Of a DNA stretch of 64,000 nucleotides, positions 38,977 through 48,016 are shown piece after piece (within the stretch, counting starts at the first letter, position 1; each line of letters begins with the position of its first letter). Made by a program: the position numbers and the translations under genes. Source of the stretch: Burkholderiaceae bacterium. GTDB taxonomy: Bacteria; Pseudomonadota; Gammaproteobacteria; Burkholderiales; Burkholderiaceae_A. The stretch covers positions 62,001-126,000 of the forward strand of contig VERJ01000001.1 in NCBI GenBank assembly GCA_018882795.1. Reading direction: 5' to 3'. The notes beneath the pieces are model-generated. The model was given only the letters and a program-made list of their open reading frames with translations. It did not search any database and was not told the origin of the DNA.

Positions 38977-40899
38977 ATGGCAGCAAACGCAGAAGGCAGC
39001 CGAAAGGCTGCTTTTTCATTTCTAGAGGCAGGCAGCACCGCGCCCCTTCCCGGCCTTGCCGCGAGCGCAGCGAATCGGATACCCCGCTGGCTGCTGATGC
39101 TGATCGTGCTGCTGTACATCGGCCATGGCCTTTTCCACCGAGATCCCTGGCGTGGCGATGACATGCTTGGCCTGGCGTTGGCGCGCACTACCGCAGAGGC
39201 ACTACTGCACGGAGATTTCTCTGTGCTGCTATTGCCCCAGCTGGCTGATTTGGCTTGGAATCAGCAGGGTCCTTTGTGGGTAACGATTCTTGCAATTTTC
39301 ATCCTGCCCATTACCGCATGGTCAGCGCTGCAACAAGCGCCCTTGCCTATTCATCTGCTCGACGATATCGCGCGTATCCCACTTGGCATCGCACTTGCTC
39401 TCGGACTCACAGCAGTCTGGAAAGCCACCGACCGCTTTGCGCGTCGGCGTGAAGCGCAGCCAGTGGATCCCCTGGGCATGGGACCGCGCTCACCCGAATT
39501 CGGCAAGACCCTGGGTGATTGCGCACTGCTGCTGACCATCGCAGCCCTTGGCGTGGTCTATCCCTGGCACCAGCTGGGCACCGCAGCGATAAGCCTGCTG
39601 CTGCAAGGCCTGTTGCTCTGGGCCCTGGCCACAGCGCCCGAAACACCGCGGCGTGCCGCAAACCAAGCTGCACTCATTGTGACCGCAAGCCTGCTCACGC
39701 AAGGGGTTGGCCTTGCGTTGACGCAGATCATCGCGGTGCTCTGTGTGTTTGTCTGGATCAGGCCATATCAGCTGGTTGCCCGAGATTTTTTACTGCGCTG
39801 GTCTGTAGTGCTGCTGCTCTTGGTTCTGATGTGGACACTCGCTGCGATCACGGCCCACTCCACACAGCGCGTTGCCAGCTGGTGGTTTGAAGGTCTCAGC
39901 AATTGGTCACTGTCGCAATGGCTCGTGGGAGGCAAATCTGGGCTCCGCGCTCTTGGGCTCTGGTTCAATGAGTCGCTCTGGCGGTGGTGGCCGCTATGGC
40001 CGATCGCTGCATTCGGGTTGTGGAAGATCCGCAGAACCCAGCTATCGAGGGCGCCCCATTGGGCCGTGCCCTTGATCTTCACTTTTGTAACAGTCATTGC
40101 AGGGCTTGTCGGCCCATCCGATTGGCGGGTGCATCAGTTCACACCCCTGGTGTCCATTGCATTGATTGCAGCATTTAGCCTGCTGTCACTGCCCAGACCC
40201 ATCATCAATCTTGTGGACTGGTTTGCAGTGGTGCTATTCACCGCAGTAGGCATTTTCGTATGGCTCTATTGGACCGCATTGAATTTTGGTTTTCCTCAAA
40301 CACTCGCCATGCGTGTGCCACTGCTGGCCCCCGGCGTCACTGGCAATGCAAGCGTCTACGAAATCCTGATTGGCGCGCTGGCAACGCTGGCCTGGGTGTT
40401 GCTGATCTCTTGGCGCATACGCCGAGGCTCACCCCGTCTATGGCGGCCCGTGGCGCTAAGTACCGGCGGCGTTACCCTGCTCTGGGTGTTGCTGACCACG
40501 CTGTGGTTGCCAGCGCTGGATCGCATCCAGGGCCAGCAGGAATTGGCCAAATCCCTCGAAACCGGATGGCTGCGTGCAGCAGAACGCCGTCTGGGCCTTG
40601 ATACGGATGCAATCAGTCAGCGATACCTCACCCAGTCAATGACCCTGAGCGCCTCGAAAGAGGTCTGCGTGCAGCTCTCCGATCAGGCGATTGCGCTTGA
40701 TGCAATGGCCGTGGCCATTACCCGGCTGCCCGTGACCCATCAGCCCCAGTGTTTGTGGAGATTAGGTCTATTGGGATCCGGAGACACCAAAGAGACACGG
40801 ACAACCCCGGCTGGGGAGCGCTGGTCGGTCGTTTGGCAAAGCAGCGCCGAGGACCGTCGCGGACGACAACGCTATGTGCTCTTAGAAAAGACACCGTGA
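38977..40899 (+). CDS. Polytopic membrane protein, GT-C glycosyltransferase-like
   Basis: Up to 640 residues with about eleven to thirteen hydrophobic helices and a C-terminal soluble tail. An early loop reads HRDPWRGDDMLGLALARTTAE, resembling the acidic first-loop motif of ArnT/PMT-type (GT-C) sugar transferases that use polyprenyl-phosphate sugars. Function is therefore possibly envelope glycan transfer, not proven. The start is uncertain: the ATG at 38977 overlaps the rpmE2 terminator, and the next in-frame ATG at 39097 falls inside the first helix. The stop overlaps the MATE gene start. Confidence 0.6.
   Translation: MAANAEGSRKAAFSFLEAGSTAPLPGLAASAANRIPRWLLMLIVLLYIGHGLFHRDPWRGDDMLGLALARTTAEALLHGDFSVLLLPQLADLAWNQQGPLWVTILAIFILPITAWSALQQAPLPIHLLDDIARIPLGIALALGLTAVWKATDRFARRREAQPVDPLGMGPRSPEFGKTLGDCALLLTIAALGVVYPWHQLGTAAISLLLQGLLLWALATAPETPRRAANQAALIVTASLLTQGVGLALTQIIAVLCVFVWIRPYQLVARDFLLRWSVVLLLLVLMWTLAAITAHSTQRVASWWFEGLSNWSLSQWLVGGKSGLRALGLWFNESLWRWWPLWPIAAFGLWKIRRTQLSRAPHWAVPLIFTFVTVIAGLVGPSDWRVHQFTPLVSIALIAAFSLLSLPRPIINLVDWFAVVLFTAVGIFVWLYWTALNFGFPQTLAMRVPLLAPGVTGNASVYEILIGALATLAWVLLISWRIRRGSPRLWRPVALSTGGVTLLWVLLTTLWLPALDRIQGQQELAKSLETGWLRAAERRLGLDTDAISQRYLTQSMTLSASKEVCVQLSDQAIALDAMAVAITRLPVTHQPQCLWRLGLLGSGDTKETRTTPAGERWSVVWQSSAEDRRGRQRYVLLEKTP
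38993..39016 (+). terminator. Intrinsic terminator after rpmE2
   Basis: AAGGCAGCC-GAAA-GGCTGCTTTTT forms a 6-bp GC stem with a GNRA-type loop and a run of five T, extended by A-T pairs. It is a textbook Rho-independent terminator 35 bases after the rpmE2 stop. It lies inside the first codons of the following frame if that frame starts at 38977. Confidence 0.8.
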
Positions 40900-42242
40900 C
40901 GACCCGGGCCCGCGATGTATTGAGGCTGGGGTGGCCCATCCTGGTAGGACAAATCGCTGTGCTGGGCAATGGTGTGATCGACACCATCATGGCAGGCCAA
41001 CGATCAGCCGCAGATCTCGCCGTGATCGGCCTGGGGGCTGCAGTCTATATCAGCGTATTTGTGGCTTTTCGTGGCGTGCTCATGGGATTGACACCGATTG
41101 CAGCAGGCCATTTCGGCGCAGGAAGGCTGTCCGAAATTGGCGATGATGTTGGTCAGACAGCCTGGGTGGCGCTACTGTTATCCGCAATCGGCATACCGCT
41201 GCTCTGGTGGATTGATCCGTGGCTCAACCTGATCAAGCCCGACCCAAGTCTTCAGGGACCCTTAGCGCAGTATCTTTGGATCGTGGCACTCGGTATGCCG
41301 TCGACGCTACTCTTCAGCGTATTTTTCACACTCAACAGTGCCACGTCTCGACCGGCAGTGACCATGAGCATCAACCTGGCGATGTTGGCCCTGAAATGGC
41401 CGCTCAATCTGGTGTTCATGGATGGCATCGAGGGCCTGATCGCACCCATGGGGGCGGTTGGCTGTGCGGTCGCCACTGCCATTCTCTCCTGGACATCACT
41501 GTTGATCGCCCTGATGGTGTTGGCCATTGATCGACGCTATCGCGAATTCCATATTCGACTTCACGCGCCACAATTCAAAAAAATTTCTGAATTGCTGCGC
41601 GTGGGTATGCCAATTGGCGTGGGCTATCTGATCGAGGTGACCTCTTTTACGCTCATGGCGCTTCTGATCGGCCGATTCGGCACCATCGCCAGTGCAAGCC
41701 ACCAGGTGGCGGCCAATCTGGCAACGCTGATTTTCATGATGCCGCTGGCGCTCTCCAATGCCACCAGCATCCTGGCTGCCCAGGCAATCGGTGGACAAAA
41801 TGAGGAAAAAGCCCGTGCTTGGATATTTGCAGGCATGCGCCTGATCATGGGCATTGCGATCACGATATCGTTGCTGCTATTTCTTTTCCGCACACCCATG
41901 GCGCAACTCTATGCAGAAAACGCCACCGTGCGGGCCTTCGCAGAGATACTCATCATTTATGCCGCCGTATGCCATGTGCTGGATGCACTGCAGTGCCTGC
42001 TCTATTCCTCGCTTCGGGCCTGGCGCATCACCTTCACCCCAATGCTTGTTTACGGGTTTAGCCTCTGGGGTTTTGGGGTCGGGGGCGGATGGCTATTTGC
42101 GCACAGCCTGTTCGAGGAAGGGCCCACTGCAACACAGGGATTCTGGATGGGCAATTTCCTGGGCCTGGCGATTGCCTGCGTGGGTCTTGGACTGCTACTA
42201 CGGCGCCGATTTCTCAATCCAGTGTTGCCGGTAAAAACGTAG
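40896..42242 (+). CDS. MATE-family multidrug/metabolite exporter
   Basis: Inner-membrane cation-coupled exporter of 448 residues with twelve predicted helices in two halves; opening [24 protein letters not shown] matches NorM-like MATE proteins. The GTG at 40896 overlaps the stop of the preceding membrane gene (GTGA), so translation is likely coupled. The last 45 bases overlap the convergent orn gene. Substrate unknown. Confidence 0.9.
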   Translation: MTTRARDVLRLGWPILVGQIAVLGNGVIDTIMAGQRSAADLAVIGLGAAVYISVFVAFRGVLMGLTPIAAGHFGAGRLSEIGDDVGQTAWVALLLSAIGIPLLWWIDPWLNLIKPDPSLQGPLAQYLWIVALGMPSTLLFSVFFTLNSATSRPAVTMSINLAMLALKWPLNLVFMDGIEGLIAPMGAVGCAVATAILSWTSLLIALMVLAIDRRYREFHIRLHAPQFKKISELLRVGMPIGVGYLIEVTSFTLMALLIGRFGTIASASHQVAANLATLIFMMPLALSNATSILAAQAIGGQNEEKARAWIFAGMRLIMGIAITISLLLFLFRTPMAQLYAENATVRAFAEILIIYAAVCHVLDALQCLLYSSLRAWRITFTPMLVYGFSLWGFGVGGGWLFAHSLFEEGPTATQGFWMGNFLGLAIACVGLGLLLRRRFLNPVLPVKT

Positions 42243-42755
42243 TTCATCAATCGACTCTTCGATATCGGCAAGCGCTGTGTGGGCGCCACGCTTCTCAAAG
42301 CCCTTCATGATGCCCGGATTCCAGCGGCGGCAGAGCTCTTTGATGGTGCTGACATCAATATTGCGATAGTGAAAAAATGCTTCCAGCTCTGGCATGTAGC
42401 GCTGCATAAAACGGCGATCCTGGTGCACAGTGTTGCCACACATGGGTGACTTGCCAGCAGGCACATAACCCCGAATAAACTCCAGCAGCTCACGCTCAGC
42501 CAAAACCTCGCTGATGGTGGAAGCTTTGACTTTGTCGATTAAGCCAGACTTTCCATGAGTGCCTTTATTCCAGGAATCCATAGCATCCAATACCGAGTCA
42601 GGCTGATGAATCACCATGACCGGAGCCACTGCGAGCACGTTGAGCTCGGCGTCGGTCACGATCATGGCGATCTCCAGGATTCGATCGGTGTCGGGCTTCA
42701 GGCCGCTCATTTCCATGTCGACCCAGACCATATTCATTTCATTGACGGTTGCCAT
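42198..42755 (-). CDS. orn: Oligoribonuclease
   Basis: 3'-5' exoribonuclease that finishes degradation of di- and oligonucleotides, including pGpG from c-di-GMP. 185 residues with DEDDh motifs: [25 protein letters not shown], and [14 protein letters not shown] at 42755 is chosen; an ATG three codons earlier is possible. It overlaps the MATE gene end-to-end and diverges from rsgA. Confidence 0.96.
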   Translation of the reverse strand: MATVNEMNMVWVDMEMSGLKPDTDRILEIAMIVTDAELNVLAVAPVMVIHQPDSVLDAMDSWNKGTHGKSGLIDKVKASTISEVLAERELLEFIRGYVPAGKSPMCGNTVHQDRRFMQRYMPELEAFFHYRNIDVSTIKELCRRWNPGIMKGFEKRGAHTALADIEESIDELRFYRQHWIEKSAP

Positions 42756-42781
42756 AGGTGCCAATCATCGCACAGGCTAAG

Positions 42782-43690
42782 ATGTCGGCCATGCGAGCGC
42801 GCCTTTTATCCCATCATGGTCGCCAGGCCTGGGTCCTGGATGATCAGGGGCAGGCGCACCTCTGTGTTTTTCGGGGCCGTGAGCTGACACCTGCAGCCAA
42901 CGACTGGATTGAGGTTGACACCTCGGTTCAGCCTGCGGTGATCACAGCGATTTACCCACGGACAAATGACATCACGCGCAGTGAGGCCCACCGCAGCAAG
43001 ACCCTTGCCGCCAATATCGATCAGGCGGTGATCGTGATTTCAGGAGCGCCACTTTTTTCCGATGAGCTACTTGCGCGCATGATTTGCGCCTGCGCTGCGC
43101 AGGATGTTCCAGGGCTGATTGTGATGAACAAGACGGATTTGGTCGATGACACCGCGCGTGCCACAGCGCAGCTCTCTGTTTTCGGAGCCTGCATCGAATT
43201 ACTCGGCTGGAGAGTGATCCGGATCGCGGCCAGGCCCTCAGAGGGAGATCGCACTGCGGTGGGATGCGATGCGTTGAGGTCCCTTCTCGCTGGAAAAGCA
43301 ACACTGATCATGGGCCAATCCGGCATGGGCAAAAGCAGCCTGATGAACGCGCTTGTGCCTGGCCTGAACGCGCAGACCAGAGAGATTTCCCAGGCACTAC
43401 AGACCGGCAAACACACGACCACGGTGGGGCAAGTCGTGCGCTATGACCAGGATAGCTGGCTAATCGATACGCCCGGGTTTCAGCTATTCGGTCTACATCA
43501 TCTCTCGATTAGTCAGCTGGCGCTCGGATTTCCCGAATGGCAGGCGGTTCATGAACGGGATGGCCGATGCCACTATGCCAACTGCACACATGATCTGGAA
43601 CCGAACTGCACTGTGCGCAGCGCCTGCCTCAATGACAAAGCCGCCTCCCGGCGGCTTGAATTATGGAAAATGCTGCGAGCGTCTCTATAA
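42782..43690 (+). CDS. rsgA: Ribosome small-subunit-dependent GTPase A
   Basis: Circularly permuted GTPase that acts in late 30S assembly; 302 residues. An OB-fold N-terminus is followed by G4 (MNKTDLV), then G1 (GQSGMGKSSLMNAL) and G3 (DTPGFQLFGL). The C-terminal zinc knuckle is C-x4-C-x-H-x6-C with a further Cys (CHYANCTHDLEPNC). Start ATG at 42782 is preferred over a GTG at 42758. Confidence 0.95.
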   Translation: MSAMRARLLSHHGRQAWVLDDQGQAHLCVFRGRELTPAANDWIEVDTSVQPAVITAIYPRTNDITRSEAHRSKTLAANIDQAVIVISGAPLFSDELLARMICACAAQDVPGLIVMNKTDLVDDTARATAQLSVFGACIELLGWRVIRIAARPSEGDRTAVGCDALRSLLAGKATLIMGQSGMGKSSLMNALVPGLNAQTREISQALQTGKHTTTVGQVVRYDQDSWLIDTPGFQLFGLHHLSISQLALGFPEWQAVHERDGRCHYANCTHDLEPNCTVRSACLNDKAASRRLELWKMLRASL

Positions 43691-43748
43691 CACCCATGCA
43701 GCACCGAAACTGTCACAGAATCTGCCGCTGGGTCAGAAATAAACAGGT

Positions 43749-44324
43749 CTAGTCGTGATGAGCGGTAAGCCAAGCATCGAGCATGCCGACCAGCTGGGGA
43801 TCAGTCCAGACCCGTTTGCAATTCTCCACCTGACGATCAGTAATTTCAATCGCACGCAGGCGTTTCACAAAATTCTGGTGGCCAGTGAGGGGAAAAAAGG
43901 AATTGGGTGGGGTGAGCGCACCGACCGGGATTAAGCACAAAATCCAAAGATCCCGCATGTGGGAGTCGAAAATCTCGCCTGTTTTCTTGGCCTGCAATGC
44001 CCGATGCACCACCGCCTGGCAGAGCTTGATGGGATCCACCACCTTGTAGTTACAGATGTTCACCAGCTCTGCACCCACAATTTTCTTTAAATCTTTACCC
44101 TCGGAAAAATCGAATCCAAACTCGCCGAAATCGAAGACATAGTTGGTTGCGATCTCAGCAATCTGCTTGGCCTTGTTGCCATGGGTCTTGGTGAAGACAT
44201 CCCGCAGGCCTTTCTCCATGCCAGTACGGACTTCGTAGACCATGTCGTTATAGGCCTGCAAAGGGTCAACGGTTTTTTTCTTGCCGCCAAGCAGCCAGCC
44301 AAAAAGACTCTGAAAAAGTGACAT
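43749..44324 (-). CDS. Uncharacterised protein, probable partner of ParA-like ATPase
   Basis: Protein of 191 residues that I do not recognise. It starts with an amphipathic MSLFQSLFGWLLGGKKK, suggesting membrane association, followed by a mixed helical region with TGMEKGLRDVF, and a C-terminal helix ending in a His/Asp tail. No catalytic motif is visible. It lies 25 bases downstream of the ParA-like gene on the same strand, so a shared function is likely. Confidence 0.6.
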   Translation of the reverse strand: MSLFQSLFGWLLGGKKKTVDPLQAYNDMVYEVRTGMEKGLRDVFTKTHGNKAKQIAEIATNYVFDFGEFGFDFSEGKDLKKIVGAELVNICNYKVVDPIKLCQAVVHRALQAKKTGEIFDSHMRDLWILCLIPVGALTPPNSFFPLTGHQNFVKRLRAIEITDRQVENCKRVWTDPQLVGMLDAWLTAHHD

Positions 44325-44349
44325 CCGATTAATCCCCTTGAAATCTGAT

Positions 44350-45162
44350 TTAAGCCTGACCGGTATCCCGAATCATAGCGGGCACGCGCATGGGCTCCGC
44401 GGGGGCGACCACCGCTGAGCCCCTGGCCACCCCGACGACGGGGCTGGCAGCAGCAGCGCCAACATCCGACCGCTGCCGCATGGCGTGGGTATCAGCAACC
44501 GAGATCTGACTGGCCTGCCAGACGGCCTCGCAGAACATCAGAAAGCGCTGCCTCACCTCTTCTTTGGCCGATGAGACGATGTAGTCCTTTTGGTAGAGAG
44601 TCTCGAAATCTTTCGAGGCAATCACCGACGGGGTCAGCAGAAAAGGCACCGGAAATCGCTGGGCAGCCATCGAATCGAATTTGCGCTGAAACGGATGAAT
44701 CTTGTTCGGCGTAATCAGCACCTTGGGGGATCGGGGGCGATCCAGCGCTGGCTTGAGATCGCGTAACAGGCCAATCGTGCTGAGCAACTCCAACTCAGAT
44801 AAAGATGTGGGAATAATCCAGAGATCAAAAATTTCCAGCAATTCAAAGCCGACAGCCGGCGACCAGGTGACATCGGTGATCACCACTTCGTGCATATTGG
44901 ACGCATCGCGGATGTGGCAGCGGGCATTGAAAATACCCAGGCGGTTGGCACTGCGAATTAGGTCGCTGGCATGATCAAACTTCAGCCGCTCGTGTTGGAC
45001 AGCATTTCTGATCCAGGAGGACGAGGTACCCTGCCGGTCCAGATCAATCAGCATCGTCTCCATCTGCCGCTCCAGGGCGAAATAGGCCGCCAGATTAGCG
45101 CTCAGGGAACTCTTCCCAACGCCCCCCTTCTGATTGCTGACAAGAATCTTGAGCCGCGGCAC
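44350..45162 (-). CDS. ParA-family ATPase
   Basis: Deviant-Walker ATPase of 270 residues from a GTG at 45162. The P-loop is NQKGGVGKSSLSANLA, with Ser in place of the usual first Thr. DLDRQGTSSSW corresponds to the DxDPQG motif with Arg instead of Pro. The Walker B region reads IFDLWIIPTSLSELELL. An Ala/Val/Pro-rich tail follows. Such proteins position DNA, pili, flagella or chemoreceptors. No ParB is adjacent, so an orphan positioning role beside motility genes is possible. Confidence 0.75.
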   Translation of the reverse strand: MPRLKILVSNQKGGVGKSSLSANLAAYFALERQMETMLIDLDRQGTSSSWIRNAVQHERLKFDHASDLIRSANRLGIFNARCHIRDASNMHEVVITDVTWSPAVGFELLEIFDLWIIPTSLSELELLSTIGLLRDLKPALDRPRSPKVLITPNKIHPFQRKFDSMAAQRFPVPFLLTPSVIASKDFETLYQKDYIVSSAKEEVRQRFLMFCEAVWQASQISVADTHAMRQRSDVGAAAASPVVGVARGSAVVAPAEPMRVPAMIRDTGQA

Positions 45163-45267
45163 CGCGCCTGATTTCAAAGGACTTCCCCACTGGTGTGATG
45201 GACAGGATTTTAAGGGCAAATGGCGATGTTCTAGAATAAGCTGTTGGTGAATTTTCCGAGGTGCGCT

Positions 45268-46023
45268 GTGGCTTTCCGTGTTTACCCCCCTGAACTCGAT
45301 CCCGCTGTCATTGAACAGTTCAAGCTTGAACCTCGAAAAGCGGAACGCACGCTGGTGCGCGAGTTCGCCTCAGGCGTAACCGCAGGTCTGATGCCGCTGA
45401 AGGATTTCAGCAAGAAGCTGGCCCTGCGCTGCGCCGAGGCGGATTCAGTGACTGGGCTGGCGTTCTCGCTGCCCGAGGGTACCGAAGTGCCCAAAGAAAT
45501 TAAAGAAAGCAAACACCTGTGGGTGGTGATCACCACCGACCAATACAAGCTGCAATTCATCGCACCCAATGTGAAGTTTGGCAACTATGACCTGGTCACC
45601 TCGGATTTCCCCCTTGAAGTGGTGGCAATTCAGCGCCGGGAAAGCTTCCGTGTGCTACCCCCCAATGACCGAACACTGGACCTGGTGATCTCTGGATCCT
45701 TTAGTGCGGTGGTACAACCCCATATTCTTGACATCGGATTCCATGGCATCGGCCTGGAGTTCAGCGCCATGGAACGTGTGCAGATCGGCACCATCTGGTC
45801 CAATGCCTATTTCGCCCGGGGGAAGAAATCTTCCGAAAAATTCATGCTGCAAGTGATGAATGTGAGCGAGATCTATAACCTGGATCATTTTCGTGTGGGC
45901 TGCAAGCTGCTCACACCCACCGAGCAGAACCTGACTGACTTTGAGACAACACGCAACAGCATCCAGAATTCACGGGTTGCCGGCCAGCCCCAACGTTGGC
46001 ATCTCAGCGTGAGCTGGCTGTAA
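45268..46023 (+). CDS. PilZ-domain protein, YcgR-like
   Basis: Protein of 251 residues. The N-terminal YcgR-like domain precedes a C-terminal PilZ domain with the c-di-GMP-binding QRRESFRV (RxxxR type). The second motif is DIGFHGIGLEF, where the usual (D/N)xSxxG has Gly in place of Ser. YcgR proteins act as flagellar brakes at the stator or switch. Start GTG at 45268 has GAGG six to eight bases upstream; TTG at 45244 does not. It is close to, but opposite to, the flagellar cluster. Confidence 0.75.
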   Translation: MAFRVYPPELDPAVIEQFKLEPRKAERTLVREFASGVTAGLMPLKDFSKKLALRCAEADSVTGLAFSLPEGTEVPKEIKESKHLWVVITTDQYKLQFIAPNVKFGNYDLVTSDFPLEVVAIQRRESFRVLPPNDRTLDLVISGSFSAVVQPHILDIGFHGIGLEFSAMERVQIGTIWSNAYFARGKKSSEKFMLQVMNVSEIYNLDHFRVGCKLLTPTEQNLTDFETTRNSIQNSRVAGQPQRWHLSVSWL

Positions 46024-46075
46024 TCTCGCCCCCAAAGCCCCAACACCCACCCGTAGGCAACACAACCCATCGGGC

Positions 46076-46852
46076 CTAGAGCCGATACACAAACAATTCG
46101 GTCTGCCGTGCGTCGTCGACACAAATCACCTTGGTTGGTGTTTGGCCAGGCACTTGAAAGCTATTGGAGATAAGAAAACTTCCAGGAGTCATTTCCCGCT
46201 TCGCTTTCTCCCAGAGCCGGGGCATAGGCTCAGTCGACAGGAATGCATAGACGGCGCAATACGGTGTCAAGCTTTTTGACCAGAAATCGCCCTGCTTGAT
46301 CACGACATTCGAAAGGCCAGCGCAGGCCAGACGAGAAACGAGGTAAGGCAGCCATGCTCCTTCAATGCCCTCAAAACGATGCAAAGGGTGATCGCGCGCC
46401 AGATGCTTGAGCATACTGCCGGTACCGGATCCAAAATCCAGCACTGTTTTCTGGGCGCCAGGATCGGGCCCAAGATCAAACACGTGGGGTTTTAAAAACC
46501 CTGTGAGTGCGGCAGCGGTGGTTTGATTGGACAGATACAAGGGCACGCGGGTCCGCACAGTGGGCCCGAACACCAAGAGCAAGACCACAAACCCAGCCAG
46601 ATACCAGGCGCTGTCCAGCTGCAGACGACTGGCCAGCGCCAACGCCACAGGAAACACGGCGTGGATGATCAACCACCAGCGGTCCGACTTCAGTAACCAG
46701 GCAAATATCGTGGCTATCCCCGACTGCATCAGCACCAGCCAGCCGATAAAGGGGGTGTTGCCAAGCAGTCCAAGATTGAGCGCCAGCAAGACCACGCCCA
46801 TGGCGCCCACCTGGGCAAGCAATGCTTTTGAGAGCGTGCCCAAACGAATCAT
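46076..46852 (-). CDS. Membrane-anchored class I SAM methyltransferase, FAM173-like
   Basis: 258 residues. The first about 95 residues form three or four hydrophobic helices, followed by a Rossmann methyltransferase with motif I VLDFGSGTGSMLKHL. A segment YAFLSTEPMPRLWEKAKREMTPGSFLISN resembles the post-motif region of FAM173/ATPSCKMT lysine methyltransferases. It lies 24 bases after flhB, suggesting co-transcription. Substrate unknown; a membrane protein is plausible from the anchoring. Confidence 0.6.
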   Translation of the reverse strand: MIRLGTLSKALLAQVGAMGVVLLALNLGLLGNTPFIGWLVLMQSGIATIFAWLLKSDRWWLIIHAVFPVALALASRLQLDSAWYLAGFVVLLLVFGPTVRTRVPLYLSNQTTAAALTGFLKPHVFDLGPDPGAQKTVLDFGSGTGSMLKHLARDHPLHRFEGIEGAWLPYLVSRLACAGLSNVVIKQGDFWSKSLTPYCAVYAFLSTEPMPRLWEKAKREMTPGSFLISNSFQVPGQTPTKVICVDDARQTELFVYRL

Positions 46853-46876
46853 TGAACACAGCTGGCGCCATGCCGT

Positions 46877-48001
46877 TTAGGCATTCGTCACCGGCTCCAG
46901 CGTGGGTAAGTCGTCGATCTCTGGCAGATCTGAGGCGTCTTTGGTGCCACGCTTGAGCTCATAGGCCCAGGCCAGAATCTTGGCCACGGCCTCAAAGAGC
47001 TGCTCCGGCACAGGGTCCCCGATTTCAAGCTTCGCGTACATGAGACGCGCAAGTGGCGGCACCCGTGCGATTGGCACCGCGTGCTCTTTAGCGACATCCT
47101 GAATGCGCAACGCGAGGTTATCGAGACCCTTGGCCACCACCACAGGAGCATTCATTGTGGCCTGGTCATAGCGCAAGGCAATTGAATAGTGGTCCGGGTT
47201 CGCCACCACCACATCGGCCCGCTCAATTGCGGCCATCATGCGGCTTTGTGCAATCTGGCGCTGCCGCTGACGCAACTTCTGGCGGATCTCGGGTGAGCCC
47301 TCCATCTCTTTCATTTCCTGCTTGATCTCTTCCCGACTCATACGCATTTGACGCATGAAATTGAAGCGCTGAAAAAGTGCATCCCCCACCGCGATCAGAA
47401 TTAAGGGTGCCATCAGAATCAGTGCGCCGTTAAAAATCAGCTGACTGGTATTCACGACTGCCACATTGAAGTCCTGGTGCACCAGGGTGGAGACATTGCC
47501 TAACAGTGCAATCAAATACGCCATACCCACACCCAACACGAGCGAGGCTTTCAGGATGGTCTTTAGGAGTTCCACGGCTGTAGGCAGTGAGAACATGCGC
47601 GCAATGCCTTTGATGGGATCCATACGATCGGCATTGAATTTAAACGCAAATACGGGCCGCAGGCCCGAGAGGCTAAGCGGCGCAAAAATCGCCACCAGCA
47701 CCACGGGCACAATCAGCATGGCAAGCGTGCCGATTAAACGCAACACCGAGCCACCCAACCATGCCATGACACCATCGGCCCAACGGTCCGGATTGCCAAA
47801 GGTCAACCCATCGCGGACCATCACGACCATCTGCTGCACCAGGATGGGGCCCGCTGAGAAAATAAAGAGCATGAAGGTGAGTAGCAGCAGCAGCGTGGTC
47901 AGGTCGCGGGACTGGGCGAACTGGCCTTCCTCGCGGGCTTTCTGTAATCGCCGCTCGGTTGGGTCGAGGGTTTTATCTTCCTGAAACTCTTCTTCCGCCA
48001 T
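46877..48001 (-). CDS. flhB: Flagellar export switch protein FlhB
   Basis: Component of the flagellar type III export gate controlling substrate specificity; 374 residues. Four N-terminal membrane helices are followed by a cytoplasmic domain. The self-cleavage site reads NPDH at residues 268-271, where nearly all FlhB proteins have NPTH. It is separated from flhA, which is not in the window, and follows three envelope genes with 15 bases between it and the Sel1 lipoprotein. Confidence 0.95.
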   Translation of the reverse strand: MAEEEFQEDKTLDPTERRLQKAREEGQFAQSRDLTTLLLLLTFMLFIFSAGPILVQQMVVMVRDGLTFGNPDRWADGVMAWLGGSVLRLIGTLAMLIVPVVLVAIFAPLSLSGLRPVFAFKFNADRMDPIKGIARMFSLPTAVELLKTILKASLVLGVGMAYLIALLGNVSTLVHQDFNVAVVNTSQLIFNGALILMAPLILIAVGDALFQRFNFMRQMRMSREEIKQEMKEMEGSPEIRQKLRQRQRQIAQSRMMAAIERADVVVANPDHYSIALRYDQATMNAPVVVAKGLDNLALRIQDVAKEHAVPIARVPPLARLMYAKLEIGDPVPEQLFEAVAKILAWAYELKRGTKDASDLPEIDDLPTLEPVTNA

Positions 48002-48016
48002 GGGCGAAAGTGTAGC

